Counted from the first letter of the stretch, positions 1-5,197 are shown. The stretch: DNA of 7,393 nt from Rhizobiaceae bacterium (GCA_004299545.1 SCRB01000501.1:1-7393), one strand, 5' to 3'. Translations and numbers: made by a program. The notes: generated from the letters alone by a model not told the origin.

Positions 1-591
1 TGCGCGAGCCGACATTGCCGCTCGCGCATTCTCGCCGAACTGACACGGCGGGGACATTCCGTAACGGCGATCGTGCGCCATCCTGAAAAAATGGAGCCGC
101 AGCCGAACGTCACGGTAAGGAAAGGGGATGTCCACGATCGTGCCGGTCTTGCCGGCTTGCTCAAGGGGCACGACGCAGTCATCAGCGCTGTCCGTTTCAC
201 CGACAGCGATCCGACGACACTGATCGAGGCGGTGCGGGATTCGGGCGTGAAACGCTATCTCGTCGTCGGCGGTGCCGGCAGCCTCGAAGCCGCCCCGGGC
301 GTCAGGCTCCTCGATACGCCCGATTTTCCGGAAGCCTATAAGGCAGAGGCCAGGGGTGGAGCCGTGTTCCTCGATAGGCTTCTGTCCGAAAAGCAGATCG
401 ACTGGACCTATCTCTCCCCGTCCGCCGTCTTCGTTCCGGGTGAGCGCACGGGGAAATTCCGTCTCGGCAAAGACCAACTCCTTACCGGCGAAAAGGGAAG
501 CACGGTGTCCTTTGAGGACTATGCCGCCGCACTTGCCGATGAGCTTGAGAAGCCGGCAAATTCACGGCAGCGTTTCACCGTCGGCTATTGA
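1..591 (+). CDS. NAD(P)-binding oxidoreductase (NmrA/COG2910-like), 5' partial
   Basis: Probable Rossmann-fold NAD(P)H-binding reductase of the atypical SDR / putative NADH-flavin reductase group (PF13460-like); the substrate is not known. The frame is open from base 1, so the gene begins outside the window. A GTG at 73 is an internal Val in the stretch TAIVRHPEK, the end of the second beta strand where these proteins bind the cofactor ribose or phosphate, so it is not the likely start. Family-like segments are KGDVHD, DAVISAV, and GVKRYLVVGGAGSLEAAPG followed by a DTPDFPEAYK stretch, typical of this group. The protein ends RQRFTVGY at a TGA. The first codons read CASRHCRSRILAEL where the family has a GxxGxxG motif, so the cofactor loop looks damaged or misread (see findings). 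It converges on rpsU. The family assignment is from recognised motifs, not from a search. Confidence 0.8.
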   Translation, partial: CASRHCRSRILAELTRRGHSVTAIVRHPEKMEPQPNVTVRKGDVHDRAGLAGLLKGHDAVISAVRFTDSDPTTLIEAVRDSGVKRYLVVGGAGSLEAAPGVRLLDTPDFPEAYKAEARGGAVFLDRLLSEKQIDWTYLSPSAVFVPGERTGKFRLGKDQLLTGEKGSTVSFEDYAAALADELEKPANSRQRFTVGY

Positions 592-619
592 GCGCCTTAG
601 TTACTGTCAATCGGGATAT

Positions 620-649
620 GGAAGGTCCCCGCGACTGCGGGAGCCTTCC
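620..649. terminator. Hairpin between convergent genes, possible bidirectional terminator
   Basis: Arms 620-632 and 637-649 form a 13-bp stem with one G·T wobble and one C·A mismatch around a 4-base loop (GACT). It sits 28 bases after the oxidoreductase stop and 10 bases beyond the rpsU stop, exactly between the convergent genes. Neither strand has a clear U-tract after the stem, so it may stop transcription weakly, act together with Rho, or protect the 3' ends of both messages. The stem is seen directly; the terminator role is inferred from position. Confidence 0.5.
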
Positions 650-659
650 GTTATGGTCG

Positions 660-932
660 TCACGAATTTGCGGAGGGAGCCTGATATGCCGGGCGCGCGT
701 TCGGGCGCGGCTTCTTTTTCGGCCCCGGAAGGAGTCCTTCGCGCTGGGCCTGCTTGCGTGCGGCCTTGCGGAAGCGGCGAATGGCATCCGCCTTTTCGCG
801 GGCGCGCCGCTCCGATGGCTTCTCGTAGGCCCGGCGGGTGCGCATCTCGCGGAACACGCCCTCGCGCTGCATCTTCTTCTTCAGCACCCTGAGAGCCTGG
901 TCGATATTGTTATCGCGTACAAGAACTTGCAA
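660..932 (-). CDS. rpsU: 30S ribosomal protein S21
   Basis: Small-subunit ribosomal protein S21, 90 residues, which helps the 30S subunit engage mRNA near the anti-Shine-Dalgarno end of 16S rRNA. The N-terminal part is diagnostic: [20 protein letters not shown] followed by [10 protein letters not shown] and [18 protein letters not shown]. The C-terminal tail (about residues 55-90) is longer than in the 71-residue E. coli protein and ends in a Lys/Arg/Pro-rich stretch, as is common in alphaproteobacteria. The start is TTG at 930-932; there is no ATG in frame, and GGAG lies five bases upstream in good Shine-Dalgarno position. It is convergent with the upstream oxidoreductase and follows the FAD oxidoreductase on the same strand after 195 bases, so it may have its own promoter. 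Rhizobia often carry more than one rpsU; which copy this is cannot be told here. Confidence 0.93.
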   Translation of the reverse strand: MQVLVRDNNIDQALRVLKKKMQREGVFREMRTRRAYEKPSERRAREKADAIRRFRKAARKQAQREGLLPGPKKKPRPNARPAYQAPSANS

Positions 933-1012
933 TGTCTCTCCAATCTCCGATCATCCAATGAATGGTCCTGCCCCGAGGAGCAGGAAAACACCAACAATGC
1001 TGGCGAAAACCG

Positions 1013-1032
1013 GGGCAAATAAGAGCTTGCCC
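1013..1032 (-). terminator. Weak hairpin downstream of the FAD oxidoreductase
   Basis: GGGCAA (1013-1018) and TTGCCC (1027-1032) form a 6-bp stem with an 8-base loop. On the minus strand it is followed by CGGTTTTC, a short T-run, about 100 bases after the oxidoreductase stop codon. It could end that transcript, or be a structure in the rpsU leader if rpsU is transcribed from the CTATAT near 1071. The stem is short, so the call is tentative. Confidence 0.3.
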
Positions 1033-1067
1033 ACATGCCGGCCTCGAACGGAAGAAGCCGAACCAAA

Positions 1068-1077
1068 CCTATATAGG
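1068..1077 (-). promoter_or_regulatory. Possible -10 element of the rpsU promoter (CTATAT in a palindrome)
   Basis: CCTATATAGG is a perfect 10-bp palindrome containing CTATAT on the minus strand, a good alphaproteobacterial -10 sequence, in the 195-base gap upstream of rpsU. A convincing -35 hexamer at 16-18 bases is not visible, so the promoter call rests on the -10 and on position. It would give a leader of roughly 130 bases before the TTG start. Confidence 0.25.
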
Positions 1078-1127
1078 GCATCCGCCGGGAAATTCCTACC
1101 TCCCATTCCGAGGGCAGCATGCGCCAG

Positions 1128-2399
1128 TCAGATTCTGTCTCTGAGGGCGTACCAGTTGAGCGCCAGGAAAAGGAACGGCGCGCGCAGGAGGCGTCCGCCG
1201 GGAAAGGCGGCAATGTTGAGATCTTCGATCAGTTTCAGCCGGTCGCGGTTTCCCGCAAGCGTTTCTGCATAGAGCTTGCCGACGAAATTCGACAGCATCA
1301 CGCCATGACCGGAATAACCGCCGGCGGAGATGACATTCGGCATGACTTCCCTGACGAAGGGCTTTCGCGGCAGGGTGATACCGACGAAGCCGCCCCAGGC
1401 ATGGGTGATTCCAATGTTCTTGAGGCGCGGGTAAACCTCAGCAATCTGCCGTCTTATACCGTCTGCGATTCCCGCCGGGGTGCCGGCGGAGTAGACCTCG
1501 CGGCCGCCGAAGAGCAGCCGGCCGTCCGCCACCCGTCTGAAATAGCGCACGACGAAGCGCGAATCGTCCACCGCTTCGTAGCCGGGCAGAACCGGACTGT
1601 CGCTGCCGAGCGGTTCGGTGGCGCCGATGAAGGAACCGATCGGCATGATATGGGCGGCGCTGACGGGTTCGAGCGTCCCGCCATAGGCGTTCGTGGCGAT
1701 CAGGGCTTTGCCGGCAACGATCGTTCCGCGCTCGGTCGTCACGCGTACCTTCCCCCCTGCCGATTCGATGGCCGTGGCGCGGGTTTCTTCGAAAAGATGG
1801 ACGCCGCTTCGTGCTGCGGCGCCGGCGGTGCCGACGAGAAGCTTCATCGGGTGGATATGGCCGGTGCCGAGATCGCGTATACCGCCGAAATAACGATTGG
1901 ACCCGAGCCGCTCCGCTGTCTCCTGCCGGTCCATGAAGCTCAGATGGGGGTAGCCGAAACGCTCCGCCATGACCCAAGCATGTCTCCAGTAGCGATCCAC
2001 GGTGCGCTTCTTGTGCGCTACCGACAACTGACCCGGCAAGTAATCCATTTCGATTCCGTTTGCCGATGCGAAATCGAGCAGATGCTTCTTTGCTTCTTCG
2101 GCGAGATCGAAAAGCGCCCTGGCGCGGGTAAGGCCGAGTTCGGCTTCGAGATCCTCGGCCCAGGCACGCTGGCCGGTGCCGAGCTGACCGCCATTCCTGC
2201 CCGATGCGCCGTCACCGAAGCGATCCGCCTCGACCAGGGCGACGTCGGCCCCCGCTTTTGCCAGATGCGCTGCCGCCGAAAGGCCGGTATAGCCTCCCCC
2301 CACGATCACTACATCGGCCTGCCGATCGCCGTCGAGCGGGGGATAATGCGGCCGCTCGCCGATGCTCGCTTCGTACCAGGAGAGGCCGGGGGAGCGCAT
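1128..2399 (-). CDS. FAD-dependent amine oxidoreductase, PuuB/OrdL-like (DAO family)
   Basis: 423-residue flavoprotein of the D-amino-acid-oxidase fold family (PF01266, COG0665), closest in appearance to gamma-glutamylputrescine oxidase PuuB. Visible features are the FAD dinucleotide motif VIVGGGYTGLSAA (about residues 31-43), the flavin-contacting GASGRNGGQ (64-72), GTGHIHP (178-184), AWGGFVGITLPRKPF (334-348) and the C-terminal FAD loop SAGGYSGHG (358-366). No signal peptide, so cytoplasmic. The ATG at 2397-2399 is fixed by an in-frame TGA two codons upstream and gives the usual family N-terminus (SPGLSWYEA). No purine-rich Shine-Dalgarno is present: the six bases before the ATG are TGATCT, and before them lies one arm of a heptamer repeat. 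The neighbouring ligase suggests it oxidises a gamma-glutamylated amine to the aldehyde, releasing ammonia and hydrogen peroxide. Substrate is inferred; other DAO-family amine or amino-acid oxidases remain possible. Confidence 0.88.
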   Translation of the reverse strand: MRSPGLSWYEASIGERPHYPPLDGDRQADVVIVGGGYTGLSAAAHLAKAGADVALVEADRFGDGASGRNGGQLGTGQRAWAEDLEAELGLTRARALFDLAEEAKKHLLDFASANGIEMDYLPGQLSVAHKKRTVDRYWRHAWVMAERFGYPHLSFMDRQETAERLGSNRYFGGIRDLGTGHIHPMKLLVGTAGAAARSGVHLFEETRATAIESAGGKVRVTTERGTIVAGKALIATNAYGGTLEPVSAAHIMPIGSFIGATEPLGSDSPVLPGYEAVDDSRFVVRYFRRVADGRLLFGGREVYSAGTPAGIADGIRRQIAEVYPRLKNIGITHAWGGFVGITLPRKPFVREVMPNVISAGGYSGHGVMLSNFVGKLYAETLAGNRDRLKLIEDLNIAAFPGGRLLRAPFLFLALNWYALRDRI

Positions 2400-2405
2400 A
2401 GATCA

Positions 2406-2435
2406 GTGAATGGTGAATGGTGAATGGTGAATGGT
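2406..2435. repeat. Heptamer tandem repeat, 4 units (GTGAATG)n, short arm
   Basis: Four perfect copies of GTGAATG plus two more bases. On the minus (coding) strand this reads as ATTCACC units ending six bases before the ATG of the FAD oxidoreductase. It is the exact reverse complement of the longer array at 2482-2539, so the two can pair over 30 bases in RNA or single-stranded DNA. Perfect short units suggest recent expansion and likely copy-number variation. Confidence 0.97.
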
Positions 2436-2481
2436 CCAAAAGGAAAGCCATTGACCCGCAGCCGCAATGCAATTCATCTCA

Positions 2482-2539
2482 ACCATTCACCATTCACCAT
2501 TCACCATTCACCATTCACCATTCACCATTCACCATTCAC
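2482..2539. repeat. Heptamer tandem repeat, 8 units (ACCATTC)n, long arm
   Basis: Eight perfect copies of ACCATTC plus two bases. On the coding strand it reads (GAATGGT)8 and overlaps the TGA stop of the glutamine synthetase-like gene (2536-2538). The last codons of that gene, CTG AAT GTG TGA, look like a degenerate unit, so the array may have grown by slippage from the gene's own 3' end. With the 2406-2435 arm it can form a long stem with a loop of about 46 bases, in several registers because this arm has spare units. Confidence 0.97.
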
Positions 2540-3963
2540 ACATTCAGCAACAGGAACTCCCGCTCCCACGGGCTGATCACTTCCATGAACGTCTCGAACT
2601 CGGCGCGCTTTATCGCCGCATAGGTTGAGGTGAAGGGCTGGCCCAAAAGCTCGCTCAGGGCCGAATCTTCCTCAAAGAGCGCGACGGCCTCGAGCAGTCC
2701 GCGCGGCAGTTCGATCTCGTCCTCGTTGACGGTGATGCCGACCGGCGCGTCGGGTTGCGCCTTTCGCGACAGGCCGATCAAACCGCAGGCAAGCGAGCCC
2801 GCGATCGCCAGATAAGGGTTGGCATCGGAAGACGGGATGCGGTTCTCCACCCGGCGGCCGGCCGGATCGGAACGCGGAACCCTGAAGGCCGTCGTGCGGT
2901 TGTCATAGCCCCATTTGACATTGACGGGAGCGGACGCGCCCTGCGTCAGCCGGCGGTAGGAATTCACATAAGGCGCGAACATGACAAGCGCGTGTGGAAC
3001 GTGTCGCTGCATGCCGCCGATGAAATGATGGAAGGCGTCGGTTTCGCTGCCGTCGCCTGCCGTGAAGATGTTTATGCCGGTTTTTCTGTCGAGAACGGAC
3101 TGGTGGATGTGCATCGCCGAGCCGGGCTGGCCCTGGATCGGTTTCGCCATGAAGGTCGCATAGGTGTCGTGCTTGAGCGCCGCCTCGCGGATCGTCCGCT
3201 TGAACAGGAAGACCTGGTCGGCAAGCTCGACGGGGTCGCCATGGCGCAGGTTGATTTCAAGCTGCCCCGCGCCTTCCTCGTGGATGAGCGTATCGATCTC
3301 CAGCCCCTGGCATTCGGAGAAATGATAGATGTCGTCGATCAACTCGTCGAATTCGTTGACGCCGGCGATCGAATAACCTTGGCCACCGCCGATCGGCCTG
3401 CCGGACCGGCCGACCGGAGGCATCAGGGGGTAATCCGGATCGGGATTCTTGCGAACGAGATAGAATTCGATTTCGGGCGCCACGACCGCGCGGTAACCGG
3501 CCCGATCATAGGCCGCGAGCACCCTCTTCAGCACGTTGCGCGGCGTGAATTCCACCGAGCGGCCGTCCTGGTGGACGAGATCGCAGATGATCTGCGCGGT
3601 CGGATCATCCTCCCAGGGGACGACGGAGAGGGTCGAAAGATCAGGCAGGAGCTTCAGGTCGCCATCGTCTTTCGGATAGGAAAAACCGTTCCCGTCCTCG
3701 GGATAGCCGCCTGAAATCGTCGCCATGAAGACTGCCGACGGCAGAGCCAGCGACGTATTGGAAACGAGCTTCTTCGACGGCATCATCTTGCCGCGGGCAA
3801 CCCCCGCCTGGTCAGGGGTGATACATTCTATATCCTCGATCCCGCGCCATTCGAGCCAGTCGCGTGCTTCCTTCCAGTTCCTGACGCCACGCGTGCTCTT
3901 GACGTAGGAAGGCGTACGCGCGCGAACCGGGCGCCCCGCCTGCCGGGTTTTCTCGCCAACCAT
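2536..3963 (-). CDS. Glutamine synthetase-family ligase, gamma-glutamyl-amine synthetase (PuuA)-like
   Basis: 475-residue ATP-dependent ligase of the glutamine synthetase fold. It shows the beta-grasp N-domain (about residues 35-135) and the catalytic domain with metal-binding EIEFYL (164-169), EEGAGQLEINL (229-239), ATP-site GSAMHIHQS (281-289), NSYRRL (334-339), NRTTAFRVP (355-363) and RVENRIPSSDANPYLA (371-386). The NLYDLP-type adenylylation site of true GlnA is absent; the matching region reads NEDEIELPRGL. That and the adjacent PuuB-like gene point to ligation of glutamate to an amine such as a polyamine, not ammonium assimilation; this is inference. The ATG at 3961-3963 is preceded by GGTGAATA, whose GGTGA can act as a Shine-Dalgarno and matches the heptamer repeat unit. 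The first 28 residues are basic and poorly structured, so a later start cannot be excluded. The stop codon lies inside the heptamer array. Confidence 0.9.
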   Translation of the reverse strand: MVGEKTRQAGRPVRARTPSYVKSTRGVRNWKEARDWLEWRGIEDIECITPDQAGVARGKMMPSKKLVSNTSLALPSAVFMATISGGYPEDGNGFSYPKDDGDLKLLPDLSTLSVVPWEDDPTAQIICDLVHQDGRSVEFTPRNVLKRVLAAYDRAGYRAVVAPEIEFYLVRKNPDPDYPLMPPVGRSGRPIGGGQGYSIAGVNEFDELIDDIYHFSECQGLEIDTLIHEEGAGQLEINLRHGDPVELADQVFLFKRTIREAALKHDTYATFMAKPIQGQPGSAMHIHQSVLDRKTGINIFTAGDGSETDAFHHFIGGMQRHVPHALVMFAPYVNSYRRLTQGASAPVNVKWGYDNRTTAFRVPRSDPAGRRVENRIPSSDANPYLAIAGSLACGLIGLSRKAQPDAPVGITVNEDEIELPRGLLEAVALFEEDSALSELLGQPFTSTYAAIKRAEFETFMEVISPWEREFLLLNV

Positions 3964-3990
3964 TATTCACCATAGGTTTTGCCAGCCGGA

Positions 3991-4020
3991 TTTATAACGG
4001 GATCGCCGGGAAAATGGAAA
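3991..4020 (-). promoter_or_regulatory. Candidate promoter for the glutamine synthetase-like gene
   Basis: On the minus strand TTTCCA (complement of 4015-4020) and TATAAA (complement of 3991-3996) are 18 bases apart, about 28 bases before the start codon. This would give a short leader carrying only the GGTGA ribosome site. The -35 match is partial, so the ligase may also be read through from the receiver gene 111 bases upstream. Confidence 0.35.
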
Positions 4021-4074
4021 GATTGGACGTATCCGGGACAAGGCGAACCGCGGGCTGCGTCGCGATGGGGCGTG

Positions 4075-4545
4075 TCAGCGTCGTGCTTTTTCGATAAGCC
4101 GCAGCATGACGGGCTGCAAACCTTCGACGGTGACCGGTTTTGACACGACCGCGTCGGCCAACTCCGTGAGGAGAGTCCCGCCTGTCGATGTTCCGCTGGT
4201 CGATACCATGATGAGGAGTGGGAGGCCCCCTCCCTGGCTGACGCGGAATTGCTGGAACACCGGCGCGAAATCGTCGCAATCGCTGTTATTGCAGCCACAA
4301 TCGACAATCACCATGCCGGGCCGGCAGGCGACCAGCGAGCGCCGCGCATTCTGTGGCGTCTCGCAGAGCACCTTCAGCCCGGCGCGCTCGACGATGCGGC
4401 CGACAACGACACGGTTGACCGGCGATAGGCCGACGACGAGGATAAGCCCGAGATTTGGCCCCTGATCGGGCACTTGCGGGTTTTCCTTTTCAAAACGACG
4501 CCAGGAACCATCCAGAGGCTCACGATAACTAAGGGCGTCGGGCAT
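4075..4545 (-). CDS. Atypical single-domain receiver (response regulator-like) protein
   Basis: 156 residues: a polar N-terminal extension (about 1-33) followed by one receiver-like (CheY-fold) domain and no output domain. The fold is suggested by LGLILVVG (32-39), PGMVIVD with the potential phospho-acceptor D82, the switch position LLIMVST with S115/T116, and the conserved VSKP with K136. The acidic pair that normally binds Mg2+ at the end of strand 1 (as in VVDD) is replaced by G39-L40, so canonical phosphorylation is doubtful. D82 is followed by a Cys cluster, CGCNNSDC (C83, C85, C90). No kinase gene is nearby. The ATG at 4543-4545 has only a weak ribosome site (GGTAAAG). It could be a phosphorylation-independent pseudo-receiver or a protein-protein adaptor. 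Target unknown. Confidence 0.75.
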   Translation of the reverse strand: MPDALSYREPLDGSWRRFEKENPQVPDQGPNLGLILVVGLSPVNRVVVGRIVERAGLKVLCETPQNARRSLVACRPGMVIVDCGCNNSDCDDFAPVFQQFRVSQGGGLPLLIMVSTSGTSTGGTLLTELADAVVSKPVTVEGLQPVMLRLIEKARR

Positions 4546-4607
4546 ATCGCTTTACCAAAGTGGAATTGGTCTCAATGTATGGTTGAATATGATAGCAATG
4601 CACCTTT

Positions 4608-4635
4608 AAAATAGTCTTGACGGGCTGCGCTGCAA
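4608..4635 (-). promoter_or_regulatory. Candidate promoter of the receiver-like gene
   Basis: On the minus strand TTGCAG (complement of 4630-4635) and TATTTT (complement of 4608-4613) are separated by 16 bases. They lie 63 bases and more upstream of the ATG, in an AT-richer stretch. The match is moderate; no other pair in the 4546-4680 region looked better. Confidence 0.3.
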
Positions 4636-4720
4636 TTTATGCAACCCATGTCGCCGGCGCGAGAAGTTGTGGATAAAGGAGCATGCGCGCCGGGATTGCC
4701 GAATTCATCCTAATGGAATG

Positions 4721-4773
4721 AATTTGACATTCGATACCCGCTTCACGTCGCCCCCGAGATCGAGTGTCAAATT
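4721..4773. repeat. Inverted repeat, 15-bp arms around AATTTGACAYTCGA
   Basis: The arm at 4721-4735 pairs with 4759-4773; 14 of the 15 pairs are Watson-Crick and one is a G·T wobble, with a 23-base GC-rich loop. Both arms contain TTGACA. I see no good -10 at the right distance on either strand, so a simple promoter is not supported. It may be an operator for a dimeric protein, the stem of a small RNA, or a remnant of a palindromic repeat family. Confidence 0.85.
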
Positions 4774-4801
4774 TGAAAATTCCACTCAAATCATAAGTTT
4801 G

Positions 4802-4878
4802 CTAGTGGTTTTTCTGTTTTCAACGTTTGCTCTCGGCCTGATACAAATGGGATGCAAATGTTAGAAACAAACCACTAG
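4802..4878. repeat. Inverted repeat CTAGTGGTTT / AAACCACTAG
   Basis: Perfect 10-base arms at 4802-4811 and 4869-4878 with 57 bases between them. The right arm abuts the terminator-like hairpin of the small gene at 4923-5171. The segment between the arms includes two CAAATG direct repeats. Its role is unknown; ends of a small miniature element are one possibility, but no target-site duplication is evident. Confidence 0.7.
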
Positions 4879-4883
4879 AGTGC

Positions 4884-4911
4884 CCCTCCATCACGAACTT
4901 GCGATGGAGGG
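4884..4911 (-). terminator. Terminator-like hairpin after the aceA-downstream small gene
   Basis: CCCTCCATC (4884-4892) and GATGGAGGG (4903-4911) form a perfect 9-bp GC-rich stem with a 10-base loop, only 11 bases beyond the TGA at 4923. On the minus strand the sequence after the stem is GGCACTC and then the T-rich TGGTTTGTTTC. The U-rich stretch is slightly delayed, so termination may be imperfect, but position and stem support the end of the aceA transcript. Confidence 0.65.
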
Positions 4912-4922
4912 CTCTGTCTTGC

Positions 4923-5171
4923 TCAGGCGGCGACCCTGGACTGTTGCGTGACGACGACGGGGATCAAGAGGTCCCCCCAGTTGCCGTTGCCGCCGTGGTG
5001 CCTGGCAGAGCGCACGAGTTCGACCGAAATCCCCGCCTCGACGGCTTTCATCACGGACTGGTTGAGGCGATGAAGATCGTTCGCCATCGCCCTGATGGCG
5101 GCCTGCTGTTCCTCGTTCATGGAATGCGCCTGGTCTTCCGCCCTTTCGCGAACGTGCGTTCTCGTGGTCAT
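4923..5171 (-). CDS. Small conserved-looking protein downstream of aceA, function unknown
   Basis: 82-residue soluble protein with no signal peptide, membrane segment or catalytic motif I can name. Residues about 1-50 are charged and Gln/Ala-rich and probably helical (AEDQAHSMNEEQQAAIRAMANDLHRLNQSVMKAVEAG). The second part, VELVRSARHHGGNGNWGDLLIPVVV, is Gly/Asn/Trp-rich. The ATG at 5169-5171 has AGAGGA six to seven bases upstream, a strong ribosome site. It lies 96 bases after the aceA stop on the same strand with no clear terminator between, and a good hairpin follows it, so it is probably co-transcribed with aceA. I recall similar small proteins next to aceA in rhizobia, but cannot verify this here. 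No function is proposed. Confidence 0.8.
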   Translation of the reverse strand: MTTRTHVRERAEDQAHSMNEEQQAAIRAMANDLHRLNQSVMKAVEAGISVELVRSARHHGGNGNWGDLLIPVVVTQQSRVAA

Positions 5172-5197
5172 TGCCGGTTCCTCTCTTGAGGGAAGGA

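Larger units (their letters stand above)
4546..4883. other. Gene-poor, AT-richer structured intergenic region
   Basis: This 338-base stretch holds no convincing gene. It contains the candidate receiver promoter, an inverted repeat at 4721-4773, an 8-bp palindrome CAAATTTG (4768-4775), an inverted pair ATTTGA/TCAAAT (4771-4776, 4786-4791), a direct pair of CAAATG (4844-4849, 4855-4860), and a second inverted repeat with arms at 4802-4811 and 4869-4878. A rightward 48-codon frame from ATG 4718 to TAG 4863 encodes a hydrophobic stretch (LLVVFLFSTFALGLIQMG), but it has no clear ribosome site and runs through the first inverted repeat. The base composition is visibly lower in GC than the flanking genes. 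Confidence 0.6.

Noticed and set aside
588..1272. Overlapping rightward frames across rpsU and its upstream gap
   Set aside because: They run opposite to rpsU, lack ribosome sites and family motifs, and are Arg/Ser/Pro-rich shadow translations.
1119..2423. Rightward 434-codon open frame opposite the FAD oxidoreductase
   Set aside because: It is the antisense shadow of a clear flavoprotein gene in GC-rich DNA; its translation shows no recognisable motifs.
2406..2539. CRISPR array
   Set aside because: The units are 7 bases with no spacers between them and occur in opposite orientations, so this is a simple tandem repeat.
2755..3714. Rightward 319-codon open frame opposite the glutamine synthetase-like gene
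   Set aside because: Antisense to a gene with all glutamine synthetase motifs; the product resembles no family.
4616..4645. Rightward promoter from the CTTGAC at 4616-4621
   Set aside because: No -10-like hexamer at 16-18 bases and no supported rightward gene downstream.
4802..4878. Insertion sequence or MITE with terminal inverted repeats
   Set aside because: Arms are only 10 bases, there is no evident target duplication and no transposase; kept as an inverted repeat only.
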